6,636 nt of DNA from Candidatus Aerophobota bacterium. GTDB taxonomy: Bacteria > Aerophobota > Aerophobia > Aerophobales > B3-G15. Shown piece after piece: positions 1 through 5,236 of the stretch. The notes beneath the pieces are model-generated. The model saw only the letters and a program-made list of their open reading frames with translations. It was not told the DNA's origin and did no database searches. The position numbers were made by a program, and so were the translations under genes. Numbering within the stretch: the stretch's first letter is position 1; every line of letters begins with the position of its first letter. The stretch is taken from NCBI GenBank assembly GCA_021163905.1, contig JAGGTG010000099.1, positions 1-6,636 of the forward strand, read 5' to 3'.

Positions 1-534
1 GGAGTTAGTATTAAGGTAAATATTGAAAAGGAGCTAAAGAATATTCTCAAACAGGATTTTGCTATTTTTGATTATCAAGATTTTAAAAATACCTTAAAAG
101 GCACAGATGAGATTGTATATATAGCTGATAATGCAGGAGAGGTGGTATTTGATCGTGTGCTTGTTGAACAGCTTAACAAAAAAGTCATATATGTGGTTAG
201 AGATAAGCCAATCATTAACGATGCAACCATAGAAGATGCACTTTTTTGTAAAATAAATGAAGTGGCAAAGGTCATCTCATCAGGATGTGATGCTCCCGGA
301 GTAATTCTTAGATACTGTTCAGATGAATTTTTAAATTATTATACCAGGGCAAAATTAATTATAAGTAAGGGGCAGGGAAATTATGAAACTCTTTCCGAGG
401 AAAAAAGACCTGTTTTCTTCCTTTTAAAGGCAAAGTGTCCGATAATAGCAAGAGACTTAAATTGCACAGAGGGAGATATAATCTTAAAATATAACTTAAA
501 AGTTAGCAAAAATAAGGGGGAAGTATGTCAATAA
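1..534 (+). CDS. DUF89 / ARMT1-like metal-dependent phosphatase, C-terminal part (5' end outside window)
   Basis: The reading frame is open from the first base to the TAA at 532-534, giving 177 residues without a start, so the N-terminus lies outside the window. The GTG at 142 is an internal valine: the codons before it encode a conserved motif. Family hallmarks are visible: ADNAGE at residues 42-47, whose Asp and Asn match the metal ligands of DUF89 proteins, NDAT at 73-76, SGCDAPG at 94-100 and KGQGNYETL at 123-131, followed by FLLKAKCPIIA. Family members are usually about 280-300 residues, so roughly 110 are missing. DUF89/ARMT1-like enzymes are cobalt-, nickel- or manganese-dependent phosphatases, several proposed to remove damaged or surplus phosphometabolites; the substrate here cannot be read from sequence. 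The end overlaps the start of the PLP-protein gene by 10 bp, so the two are almost certainly co-transcribed. The family call is firm and the exact reaction is not. Confidence 0.88.
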   Translation, partial: GVSIKVNIEKELKNILKQDFAIFDYQDFKNTLKGTDEIVYIADNAGEVVFDRVLVEQLNKKVIYVVRDKPIINDATIEDALFCKINEVAKVISSGCDAPGVILRYCSDEFLNYYTRAKLIISKGQGNYETLSEEKRPVFFLLKAKCPIIARDLNCTEGDIILKYNLKVSKNKGEVCQ

Positions 535-1196
535 GAGATAATGTTTTATCTTTACTTAAAGAAATTCCCGAGAATGTTACTGTTGTTGCTGCAGCAAAAA
601 CAAGAACGCCACAGGAAATACTTGAGGCTATTGACGCAGGTATTAAGGTTATCGGTGAAAATTACGTACAGGAAGCAGAAAAGGCTTTTTCTGAGGTAGG
701 AAAAAGAGCGAAATGGCATTTTATTGGACATCTGCAAAAAAATAAGGTAAAAAAAGCTGTCCAGATATTTGATTTAATTGAAACCGTTGACTCAGTTGAT
801 CTTGCAATAGAGATAGATAAAAGATGCGCGATGATCGATAAAGTTATGCCTGTTTTATGTGAGGTTAATATAGCTAAAGAAAAAACAAAATCAGGAGTAT
901 ATCCAGAGGAAGTTGAGCAACTCATAAAAAATATATCTAATTTAACCCACATAAAAGTTATGGGACTTATGACAATGGGGCCTCGTTTTGGAGATCCGGA
1001 AAATGCAAGAGTATACTTCAGAAAGACGAAACAGATCTTTGAAAATATAAAGAAAATGAATATCCCAAATGTTGAGATGAAGTATCTTTCCATGGGAATG
1101 AGTAACTCCTATCGGGTTGCCCTTGAGGAAGGGGCAAATATTGTTCGTATAGGTACAAGGATATTTGGAGAGAGGAATTATAAAAAAGATAAGTAA
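525..1196 (+). CDS. yggS: YggS/PLPBP family pyridoxal-phosphate homeostasis protein
   Basis: This 223-residue protein has the single-domain TIM-barrel fold-type III signature of the YggS/PROSC family. Seen directly: VVAAAKTRTPQEI with the predicted PLP-binding Lys25, IGENYVQEA at 43-51, WHFIGHLQKNK at 64-74, CEVNIAKEKTKSGV at 112-125, GLMTMGP at 147-153, and LSMGMS followed by VRIGTRIFGER near the C-terminus. Family members bind PLP without a known catalytic turnover and buffer free PLP in the cytosol, affecting amino-acid and vitamin B6 pools. It is slightly shorter than E. coli YggS (234 residues) because the N-terminal helix is abbreviated. The ATG at 525 is supported by a strong AAGGGGG at 514-520, four bases upstream. 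The start lies inside the preceding DUF89 gene, implying translational coupling. After the SMGMS motif this protein has NSY where E. coli has an Asp-containing segment, a small departure from the commonest form. Confidence 0.95.
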   Translation: MSIRDNVLSLLKEIPENVTVVAAAKTRTPQEILEAIDAGIKVIGENYVQEAEKAFSEVGKRAKWHFIGHLQKNKVKKAVQIFDLIETVDSVDLAIEIDKRCAMIDKVMPVLCEVNIAKEKTKSGVYPEEVEQLIKNISNLTHIKVMGLMTMGPRFGDPENARVYFRKTKQIFENIKKMNIPNVEMKYLSMGMSNSYRVALEEGANIVRIGTRIFGERNYKKDK

Positions 1197-1215
1197 AACC
1201 TGGAGGTAATAAAAT

Positions 1216-1611
1216 ATGGAATTGTTAGTTGCCTTTGGTACAGACGATGGAAAAAACTTAAATACCGATCATGTTGGGATGGCAAAATACTTCTATGTAT
1301 ATAAGTTCTCCAGCGATAAAGAAGAACTGGTAGAAAAAAGAAAAAATGTTGAGTTTAAAGGAGACGAGTCAATAAAACACGGAGATCCCGCAAAAGCCAG
1401 GGCAACATCCTCTGTTTTAAAAGGTGTTGACGTCATTGTAGGCAGAAAATTTGGACCAAACCTCCCCAGGATATTAAAAAAATTTGTATGTGTGGTAGCA
1501 AGGACAGATACAATAGATAGTGCAATTAAAATAGTTCGCAGCAATATAGAAAGAATATTAGAGGAAAAAAACAAAGGGGAAAACAGAAAACACCTTGTAC
1601 TCAAACCTTGA
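1216..1611 (+). CDS. NifX/NifB-type iron-molybdenum cofactor-binding domain protein, stand-alone
   Basis: A 131-residue protein that resembles the dinitrogenase iron-molybdenum cofactor domain (PF02579, COG1433) over most of its length. It begins LLVAFGTDDGKNLNTDHVG, the typical strand plus DDG and His-Gly motif; a Tyr-rich strand follows (YFYVYKF), and the second half has VDVIVGRKFGPNLPRIL, matching the usual G-x-GPNA-x-x-L segment. His19, His55 and Cys92 are the only obvious soft-ligand residues; there is no Cys cluster. Relatives carry FeMo-cofactor precursors in nitrogen fixers, but many organisms without nitrogenase have stand-alone copies of unknown role, probably binding a metal cluster. 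No nif genes are visible, so a nitrogenase role should not be assumed. Start choice is clear: GGAGG at 1202-1206 lies 9 bases before the ATG. It follows yggS by 19 bp and probably ends that operon. The Lys- and Asn-rich tail after residue 115 lies outside the domain. Confidence 0.85.
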   Translation: MELLVAFGTDDGKNLNTDHVGMAKYFYVYKFSSDKEELVEKRKNVEFKGDESIKHGDPAKARATSSVLKGVDVIVGRKFGPNLPRILKKFVCVVARTDTIDSAIKIVRSNIERILEEKNKGENRKHLVLKP

Positions 1612-1617
1612 TTTTAC

Positions 1618-1640
1618 AGGAAAGTATTAGACTTTTCCTT
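1618..1640 (+). terminator. Possible weak intrinsic terminator after the NifX-like gene
   Basis: AGGAAAGT (1618-1625) pairs with ACTTTTCCT (1631-1639) around the loop ATTAG, giving 8 base pairs with one bulged T. It begins 7 bp after the stop codon and is followed by TTATTT, which is U-rich but short. Position favours a terminator; the AT-rich, bulged stem and poor U tract argue for weak activity. No better candidate lies before the promoter at 1703. Confidence 0.4.
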
Positions 1641-1646
1641 ATTTAA

Positions 1647-1697
1647 GGGGGAGCAGCGCAAGCGTTGAGGGGGAAATGCGAAGCATTGCCCCCTCAA
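1647..1697. repeat. GC-rich inverted-repeat block with GCGAAGC mini-hairpin
   Basis: Two G5 runs (1647-1651 and 1669-1673) each precede a small hairpin. The main one pairs 1665-1679 with 1683-1697, 14 of 15 positions complementary (one A/C mismatch at 1674/1688), with a GAA loop. Its tip, 1678-1684, is GCGAAGC, known from biophysical work as an exceptionally stable mini-hairpin in single-stranded DNA. The upstream partner is a smaller stem, CAGCG (1654-1658) with CGTTG (1663-1667), one G-T wobble and a CAAG loop. The single C5 run (1689-1693) could pair with either G5 run, so two folds compete. No T tract follows, so this is not a standard intrinsic terminator. The block is far richer in GC than its surroundings, which fits an inserted REP-like element; an attenuator or mRNA end-protecting structure is the alternative. 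Confidence 0.75.
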
Positions 1698-1702
1698 TTA
1701 GC

Positions 1703-1730
1703 TTGACAGTAAAAGTGGATAGTGTAGGAT
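1703..1730 (+). promoter_or_regulatory. Sigma-70-type promoter for thpR-recA
   Basis: A perfect -35 box TTGACA (1703-1708) is followed after 16 bp by TAGGAT (1725-1730), which matches TATAAT at 4 of 6 positions including the key TA...T. Transcription would start near 1737, leaving only about 10 bases before the thpR ATG; the ribosome binding site AGGA (1737-1740) would then sit at the very 5' end of the mRNA. The location, after a hairpin region and directly before a new gene pair, supports the call. No LexA-like palindrome (GAAC-N4-GTTC) is visible beside it. Confidence 0.6.
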
Positions 1731-1746
1731 AAAAACAGGAAAAAAG

Positions 1747-2307
1747 ATGAGGGTATTTATTGCTGTAGAGCTTCCAGAGAGCTTAAAAAAAGAAATTGCA
1801 AACATCCAGAAAAGGATGAAAATCCTGCCGGATAAGGTAAAGTGGGTGAATCATTCCTCAATTCATATCACCCTTAAGTTTCTTGGAGAAATAAAGGAGC
1901 AAGCTCTTAACTCTGTATTTAAAGCCACTTATAATGTAACCAGGAGATTTGAACCATTTGTAGTTGAAGTAAAAGGAACAGGGGTCTTCCCAAATTCCAA
2001 TAATCCAAGAGTAATATGGATAGGTGTGGAAGAAGGATCGGATAAGCTTGCCCAGATAGTCCAGCAGTTAGAGGAAGAACTTTTCAACAGGGGGTTTCCA
2101 AAAGAAAGAAAAAAATGGGTACCCCACTTAACAGTTGGCAGGATAAAGTGGTTAACCAGTAAAGAAGGGATAAGAAAGATAATTGAGGAGGAGAAAGAAA
2201 CACAGGCAGGAAAAATGAGGGTAGAATTTATCAGTGTAATGCAAAGTCATCTAACTCCTAAAGGAGCATTATATAAACCATTGCAGCGCTTTTATTTAAA
2301 ATCTTAA
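1747..2307 (+). CDS. thpR: RNA 2',3'-cyclic phosphodiesterase (2H phosphoesterase, LigT/ThpR type)
   Basis: The protein has 186 residues, the usual size for ThpR. It begins RVFIAVELPESLK, the family N-terminus, and carries both 2H catalytic motifs: HITLKFLGE with His40 and Thr42, and HLTVGRI with His127 and Thr129. Between them, RVIWIGVEEG (88-97) and the closing SHLTPKGALYKPLQRF are also typical. Family enzymes hydrolyse 2',3'-cyclic phosphate RNA ends to 2'-phosphates and, in the reverse sense, ligate tRNA halves through 2'-5' bonds in vitro; the cellular role is still unclear. AGGA at 1737-1740, six bases before the ATG, supports the start. It lies 34 bp upstream of recA, an arrangement common in Firmicutes and Thermotogae, where cinA often precedes the pair. 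Here cinA is absent and a NifX-like gene sits upstream across a promoter-bearing gap. Nothing looks truncated or damaged. Confidence 0.95.
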   Translation: MRVFIAVELPESLKKEIANIQKRMKILPDKVKWVNHSSIHITLKFLGEIKEQALNSVFKATYNVTRRFEPFVVEVKGTGVFPNSNNPRVIWIGVEEGSDKLAQIVQQLEEELFNRGFPKERKKWVPHLTVGRIKWLTSKEGIRKIIEEEKETQAGKMRVEFISVMQSHLTPKGALYKPLQRFYLKS

Positions 2308-2341
2308 AAGCTTTTTTACCTAAAAAGCCTGAGGAGAAAAA

Positions 2342-3382
2342 ATGAAGGAAGAAAAATTGAAGGCTTTAGAAATAGCGAGGCGTCAAATAGAACACCAGTT
2401 TGGTAAGGGCGCCATAATGAGATTGGGGGAAAGGGCAGCCAGAATGGATGTAGAGGTAATACCAACTGGAAGTCTTGTTCTTGATGCTGCCCTTGGTATA
2501 GGGGGACTCCCAAGAGGAAGAATTGTAGAGATATTTGGTCCAGAAGGGTCTGGAAAAACTACTCTTGCCCTCCATGCAGCAGCTGAGGCTCAAAAAAAAG
2601 GAGGAATTGTAGCATTTATTGACGCAGAACATGCCCTTGACCCAACTTATGCTGAAAAATTGGGAGTAGATGTTGAAAATATTTTCATCTCTCAACCTGA
2701 TTCAGGAGAGGATGCTCTGGAAATAGCCGAAACCCTGGTCCGAAGTAATGCCATAGACCTTATTATAATTGACTCTGTGGCTGCTCTTGTTCCCCGTGCT
2801 GAACTGGAAGGAGAAATGGGAGATGCTCATGTAGGACTTCAAGCAAGACTTATGTCTCAGGCTCTGAGGAAACTAACCGCTGCTATAAGTCGCTCCAAAA
2901 CCTGCACCATATTTATAAACCAGCTAAGGATGAAAATAGGGGTATTATTTGGTAATCCAGAGACAACTCCTGGAGGAAAGGCTCTCAAATTTTACTCCTC
3001 GATTAGAATAGATATAAGAAAAAAATCTTCCATAACAAAGGGAGAGGAGCAAATTGGTAATAGAGTTAAGGTAACCGTGGTTAAAAATAAACTGGCCCCA
3101 CCTTTTAGAAGGGCCGAATTTGATATTTTATTTGGAGAGGGAATATCTCAGGAAGGCTGTATACTTGATTTGGGAACAGATACTGGTATAATTCAAAAAT
3201 CTGGAGCATGGTACTCCTATAATAACATCCAGTTGGGACAGGGAAAGGAAAATGCCCGCCAGTTTTTAAAAGATTTAAAAAATAAATCTTTGCGAGAGGA
3301 AATCGAACAAAAAATAAGGGAAAAATTAAGTTTAACTAAAAAAACAGAAGAAAAATTGGAATCAAAGCAAGAAGTTAAGTAA
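2342..3382 (+). CDS. recA: Recombinase RecA
   Basis: A full-length RecA of 346 residues (E. coli 353). It forms ATP-dependent filaments on single-stranded DNA, drives strand exchange in homologous repair and, where LexA exists, triggers its self-cleavage. Visible signatures: N-terminal polymerisation helix with [11 protein letters not shown] (20-30), Walker A GPEGSGKT (66-73), catalytic Glu96 in DAEHALDP, Walker B LIIIDS (140-145), loop L1 around EGEMGDAH (157-164), loop L2 from INQLRMKIG to [14 protein letters not shown] (192-218), and the C-terminal region with [14 protein letters not shown]. The tail after about residue 325 mixes Lys and Glu and lacks the strongly acidic end of E. coli RecA. 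There is no intein. GAGGAG at 2331-2336, five bases before the ATG, fixes the start. It likely shares the 1703-1730 promoter with thpR. No recX follows; a cell-wall gene does, after a 64-bp gap. No SOS box was seen upstream. Confidence 0.99.
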   Translation: MKEEKLKALEIARRQIEHQFGKGAIMRLGERAARMDVEVIPTGSLVLDAALGIGGLPRGRIVEIFGPEGSGKTTLALHAAAEAQKKGGIVAFIDAEHALDPTYAEKLGVDVENIFISQPDSGEDALEIAETLVRSNAIDLIIIDSVAALVPRAELEGEMGDAHVGLQARLMSQALRKLTAAISRSKTCTIFINQLRMKIGVLFGNPETTPGGKALKFYSSIRIDIRKKSSITKGEEQIGNRVKVTVVKNKLAPPFRRAEFDILFGEGISQEGCILDLGTDTGIIQKSGAWYSYNNIQLGQGKENARQFLKDLKNKSLREEIEQKIREKLSLTKKTEEKLESKQEVK

Positions 3383-3409
3383 GATATTAAAAATAAAGAT
3401 TTCTTTCTT

Positions 3410-3434
3410 GGGGGAGAGAAACTAAAAAATGTGA
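3410..3434 (+). promoter_or_regulatory. Strong ribosome binding site followed by an ATG-TGA start-stop, upstream of the amidase gene
   Basis: GGGGGAGAG (3410-3418) is the only strong ribosome binding site in the recA-amidase gap. Ten bases later comes ATG (3429-3431), followed at once by TGA (3432-3434) in the same frame as the amidase. An overlapping GTG (3431-3433) opens a different frame. The next in-frame ATG, at 3447, has only weak purine content before it. The site may be a start-stop leader that parks or reinitiates ribosomes, a mutated former start, or a sequencing artefact. Confidence 0.55.
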
Positions 3435-3446
3435 GTAGTAAGAAAT

Positions 3447-4646
3447 ATGGTTTTTCAAAAAATAAAAAAAACAATGCTGGTTGCCTTTGCTACCCTGGGG
3501 TTTCTCTCCCCAATTTCTCAGGCCTACCAGGATTACTCTATTGGCAGGATAAGAGCGATTTCCAATCCTTATTCCACATCTATTTTTATTGAAGTTGCAA
3601 AAAATACAGGATATGTAGCAAGAGAACTAATAGATCCCCCGAGAATTATGTTAAATCTTTATCCGGCAAAATTATCCCCTCCTTTTAGAGAAATTATAAT
3701 TAACGATGAATTTGTAAAAAGAATACGTCTTGCAAGAGATTCCATGAATGTAGTTAAAGCTGTAGTTGATCTTAAGACTGCGGAATACAATTTTAATATT
3801 TTTTCCCAGCCTGTACTCTCCCGTGTGGTTATTCATATAAGTCCACCAAAAAAAGATATTGTAGCACAACTTCTAACTAAAGAAGAAAACTCAAAAGATA
3901 AATTTACCTATACTGAGCTATCATCTTCTGAATTATTACCTTTTTCAAATAAAACAATTCCCGAGAAAAAAAATGGTATTTACCGCATAGTAATAGATCC
4001 AGGACATGGAGGAAAGGATCCGGGAGCAATTGGTCCCTCGGGAGTTAAAGAAAAGGATGTAACACTGGCAATAGCCCGCAGGTTAGCTAAACTTCTAAGA
4101 GAAAACCTTGATGTTCAGGTATTTCTTACAAGGGATACAGATAAATTTATTTCTCTTGATAGAAGAACGGAAATAGCCAATCTTCTGGGAGGGGATCTTT
4201 TTGTAAGTATCCATGCAAATGCCGCCTGGGATAGCAAAGTAAAGGGAACAGAAACCTTTTATAATTCTCAATATGTTTACGGAGAGGGAGCCGAAGAGGT
4301 GGCAACGCGAGAAAATGCTGCCTTCAGTTCGGAGGTAAAGGTAAAAAATATAATATGGGACTTAATTCAAAACCAGTACCGCAGTGAAAGCAGGCAGCTT
4401 GCTGAGATAGTCCAGAATAAACTGGTTGCTACCTGTAGTACCTTAAACAGAGGGGTAAAATCGGCCAGGTTCTATGTGTTAAGAGGGATAAATATGCCGG
4501 CTATTCTTGTGGAAGTTGGATTCATCTCCAATCCCTGGGAGGAGCAAAAATTAAAAACACCTACATTTCAGGACAAAATTGCCCTGGGGATTTACAAAGG
4601 TCTTGCCAGCTATATTAAATCCTTTAATAGAAAAGTTGGTGGATAA
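3447..4646 (+). CDS. Exported N-acetylmuramoyl-L-alanine amidase (AMIN + Amidase_3)
   Basis: Zn-dependent amidase of 399 residues that should cleave the bond between N-acetylmuramic acid and L-alanine in peptidoglycan during cell separation or wall remodelling. A signal peptide covers about residues 1-26: KIKK, then a hydrophobic stretch to FLSPISQA, with likely cleavage after Ala26. An AMIN-like, beta-rich domain spans about 30-131 and probably targets septal peptidoglycan or envelope polymers. A Lys/Ser-rich linker follows, then Amidase_3 from about 179 to 393. Expected Zn ligands are His187 (IDPGHGGKDPGA), Glu242 (RRTEIAN) and His256 (SIHAN); catalytic Glu356 lies in VEVGFISN. The segment 280-325 (EGAEEVATREN to RQLAEIV) matches the position where AmiC-type enzymes carry a regulatory helix, by inference. 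No LysM or SPOR domain is present. The start is uncertain because the strong ribosome binding site lies 28 bp upstream; ATG 3447 is the first usable start in frame. The GerMN gene follows 5 bp downstream. Confidence 0.93.
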   Translation: MVFQKIKKTMLVAFATLGFLSPISQAYQDYSIGRIRAISNPYSTSIFIEVAKNTGYVARELIDPPRIMLNLYPAKLSPPFREIIINDEFVKRIRLARDSMNVVKAVVDLKTAEYNFNIFSQPVLSRVVIHISPPKKDIVAQLLTKEENSKDKFTYTELSSSELLPFSNKTIPEKKNGIYRIVIDPGHGGKDPGAIGPSGVKEKDVTLAIARRLAKLLRENLDVQVFLTRDTDKFISLDRRTEIANLLGGDLFVSIHANAAWDSKVKGTETFYNSQYVYGEGAEEVATRENAAFSSEVKVKNIIWDLIQNQYRSESRQLAEIVQNKLVATCSTLNRGVKSARFYVLRGINMPAILVEVGFISNPWEEQKLKTPTFQDKIALGIYKGLASYIKSFNRKVGG

Positions 4647-4651
4647 ATAAG

Positions 4652-5236
4652 ATGCCTTCAATAAAAAGAAAAGTTCTTGTTTTAATTGCCCTGTTAGTAG
4701 TTGCATTTATTGCCGGAATAATTTTTTCTCCCTTTCTCAGAGAAACCACTTACCAGCTTAAAAATTGGGTAGGAAAACCATCTCCTCTACCACCTGTTAG
4801 TAAAACAGTAATTTTGTATTTTTCAACTCCCGAAGGGGAGCTTTTATCTCCTGTAGAAAGAAAAATACCTGTTAAAAAGGAAATTAATGATGAAATAAGA
4901 ATGGTTATTGGAGAGTTAATTAAAGGACCTAAAACAAGGTCTCTTTTCCCAACAGTTCCTCCAGAAACAAAGATAAGAGCCGTTTATACTAAGGGAGATA
5001 CTATCTACGTTGATTTCTCACCATCCATTGTAAAAAATCATCCTGGAGGAACATCAGGGGAACTCATCACTATATATTCAATTGTAAACACCCTGCTTGA
5101 AAATTTTCCTTCTTACTCCAAGGTTCAAATTCTGGTTGGAGGTGAGACTATTAACACCTTAGCCGGTCATATTGATATAAGGGAGCCTTTTAAAAAAAAT
5201 CCAGAAATGATTGAACAATCAAAAACTTCTCAATAG
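4652..5236 (+). CDS. Membrane-anchored GerMN (sporulation/germination GerM-like) domain protein
   Basis: A 194-residue protein with a basic N-terminus (KRK at 5-7), one membrane segment at about 8-28, a Pro-rich spacer (42-49) and a single GerMN domain (PF10646 type) at about 52-178. Typical features are VILYFSTPEGELL, the GELIKGPK segment (87-94), LFPTVPPETKIRAVY, DTIYVDFS (116-123), the GGTSGEL-TIYSIVNTL helix, and VQILVGGETINTLAGHID near the end. There is no Cys after the hydrophobic stretch, so unlike Bacillus GerM it is not a lipoprotein; the domain should sit outside the membrane, held by an uncleaved anchor. GerM acts in spore cortex peptidoglycan assembly, but GerMN proteins are widespread in bacteria that do not sporulate, and nothing else here points to sporulation. 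GGTGG at 4638-4642, inside the amidase end, precedes the ATG by 9 bases. The 5-bp gap to the amidase argues for a shared envelope role. The gene end overlaps glpK by 7 bp on the other strand. Confidence 0.88.
   Translation: MPSIKRKVLVLIALLVVAFIAGIIFSPFLRETTYQLKNWVGKPSPLPPVSKTVILYFSTPEGELLSPVERKIPVKKEINDEIRMVIGELIKGPKTRSLFPTVPPETKIRAVYTKGDTIYVDFSPSIVKNHPGGTSGELITIYSIVNTLLENFPSYSKVQILVGGETINTLAGHIDIREPFKKNPEMIEQSKTSQ

Noticed and set aside
142..144. GTG as the start of the first gene
   Set aside because: The frame is open to base 1 and the upstream codons encode the conserved ADNAG part of the metal-binding motif, so this GTG is an internal valine.
662..1093. 143-residue minus-strand reading frame across yggS
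   Set aside because: A Phe/Ser/Cys-rich translation typical of the antisense of a Lys/Glu-rich gene; the + strand protein is a well-conserved family member.
1216..1611. Evidence for nitrogen fixation from the NifX-like gene
   Set aside because: No other nif gene is visible, and stand-alone members of this family are common in organisms without nitrogenase.
2310..2328. Inverted repeat GCTTTTT / AAAAAGC between thpR and recA as a terminator or operator
   Set aside because: Seven mostly A-T pairs, no T tract on the + strand, and it sits directly before the recA ribosome binding site. It is likely chance in AT-rich DNA, and no LexA-type sequence is present.
3431..3434. TGA at 3432 read as selenocysteine or a reassigned codon in the amidase
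   Set aside because: It would fall directly after the start codon, before the signal peptide. Other genes in the window end normally at TGA (1609-1611 and the glpK stop), and no SECIS-like stem was recognised.
5208..5221. Palindrome TGATTGAACAATCA as a terminator for glpK
   Set aside because: A six-pair stem with a two-base centre is too short and AT-rich for a convincing terminator, and it lies within GerMN coding sequence. It is kept only as a note under the convergent overlap.
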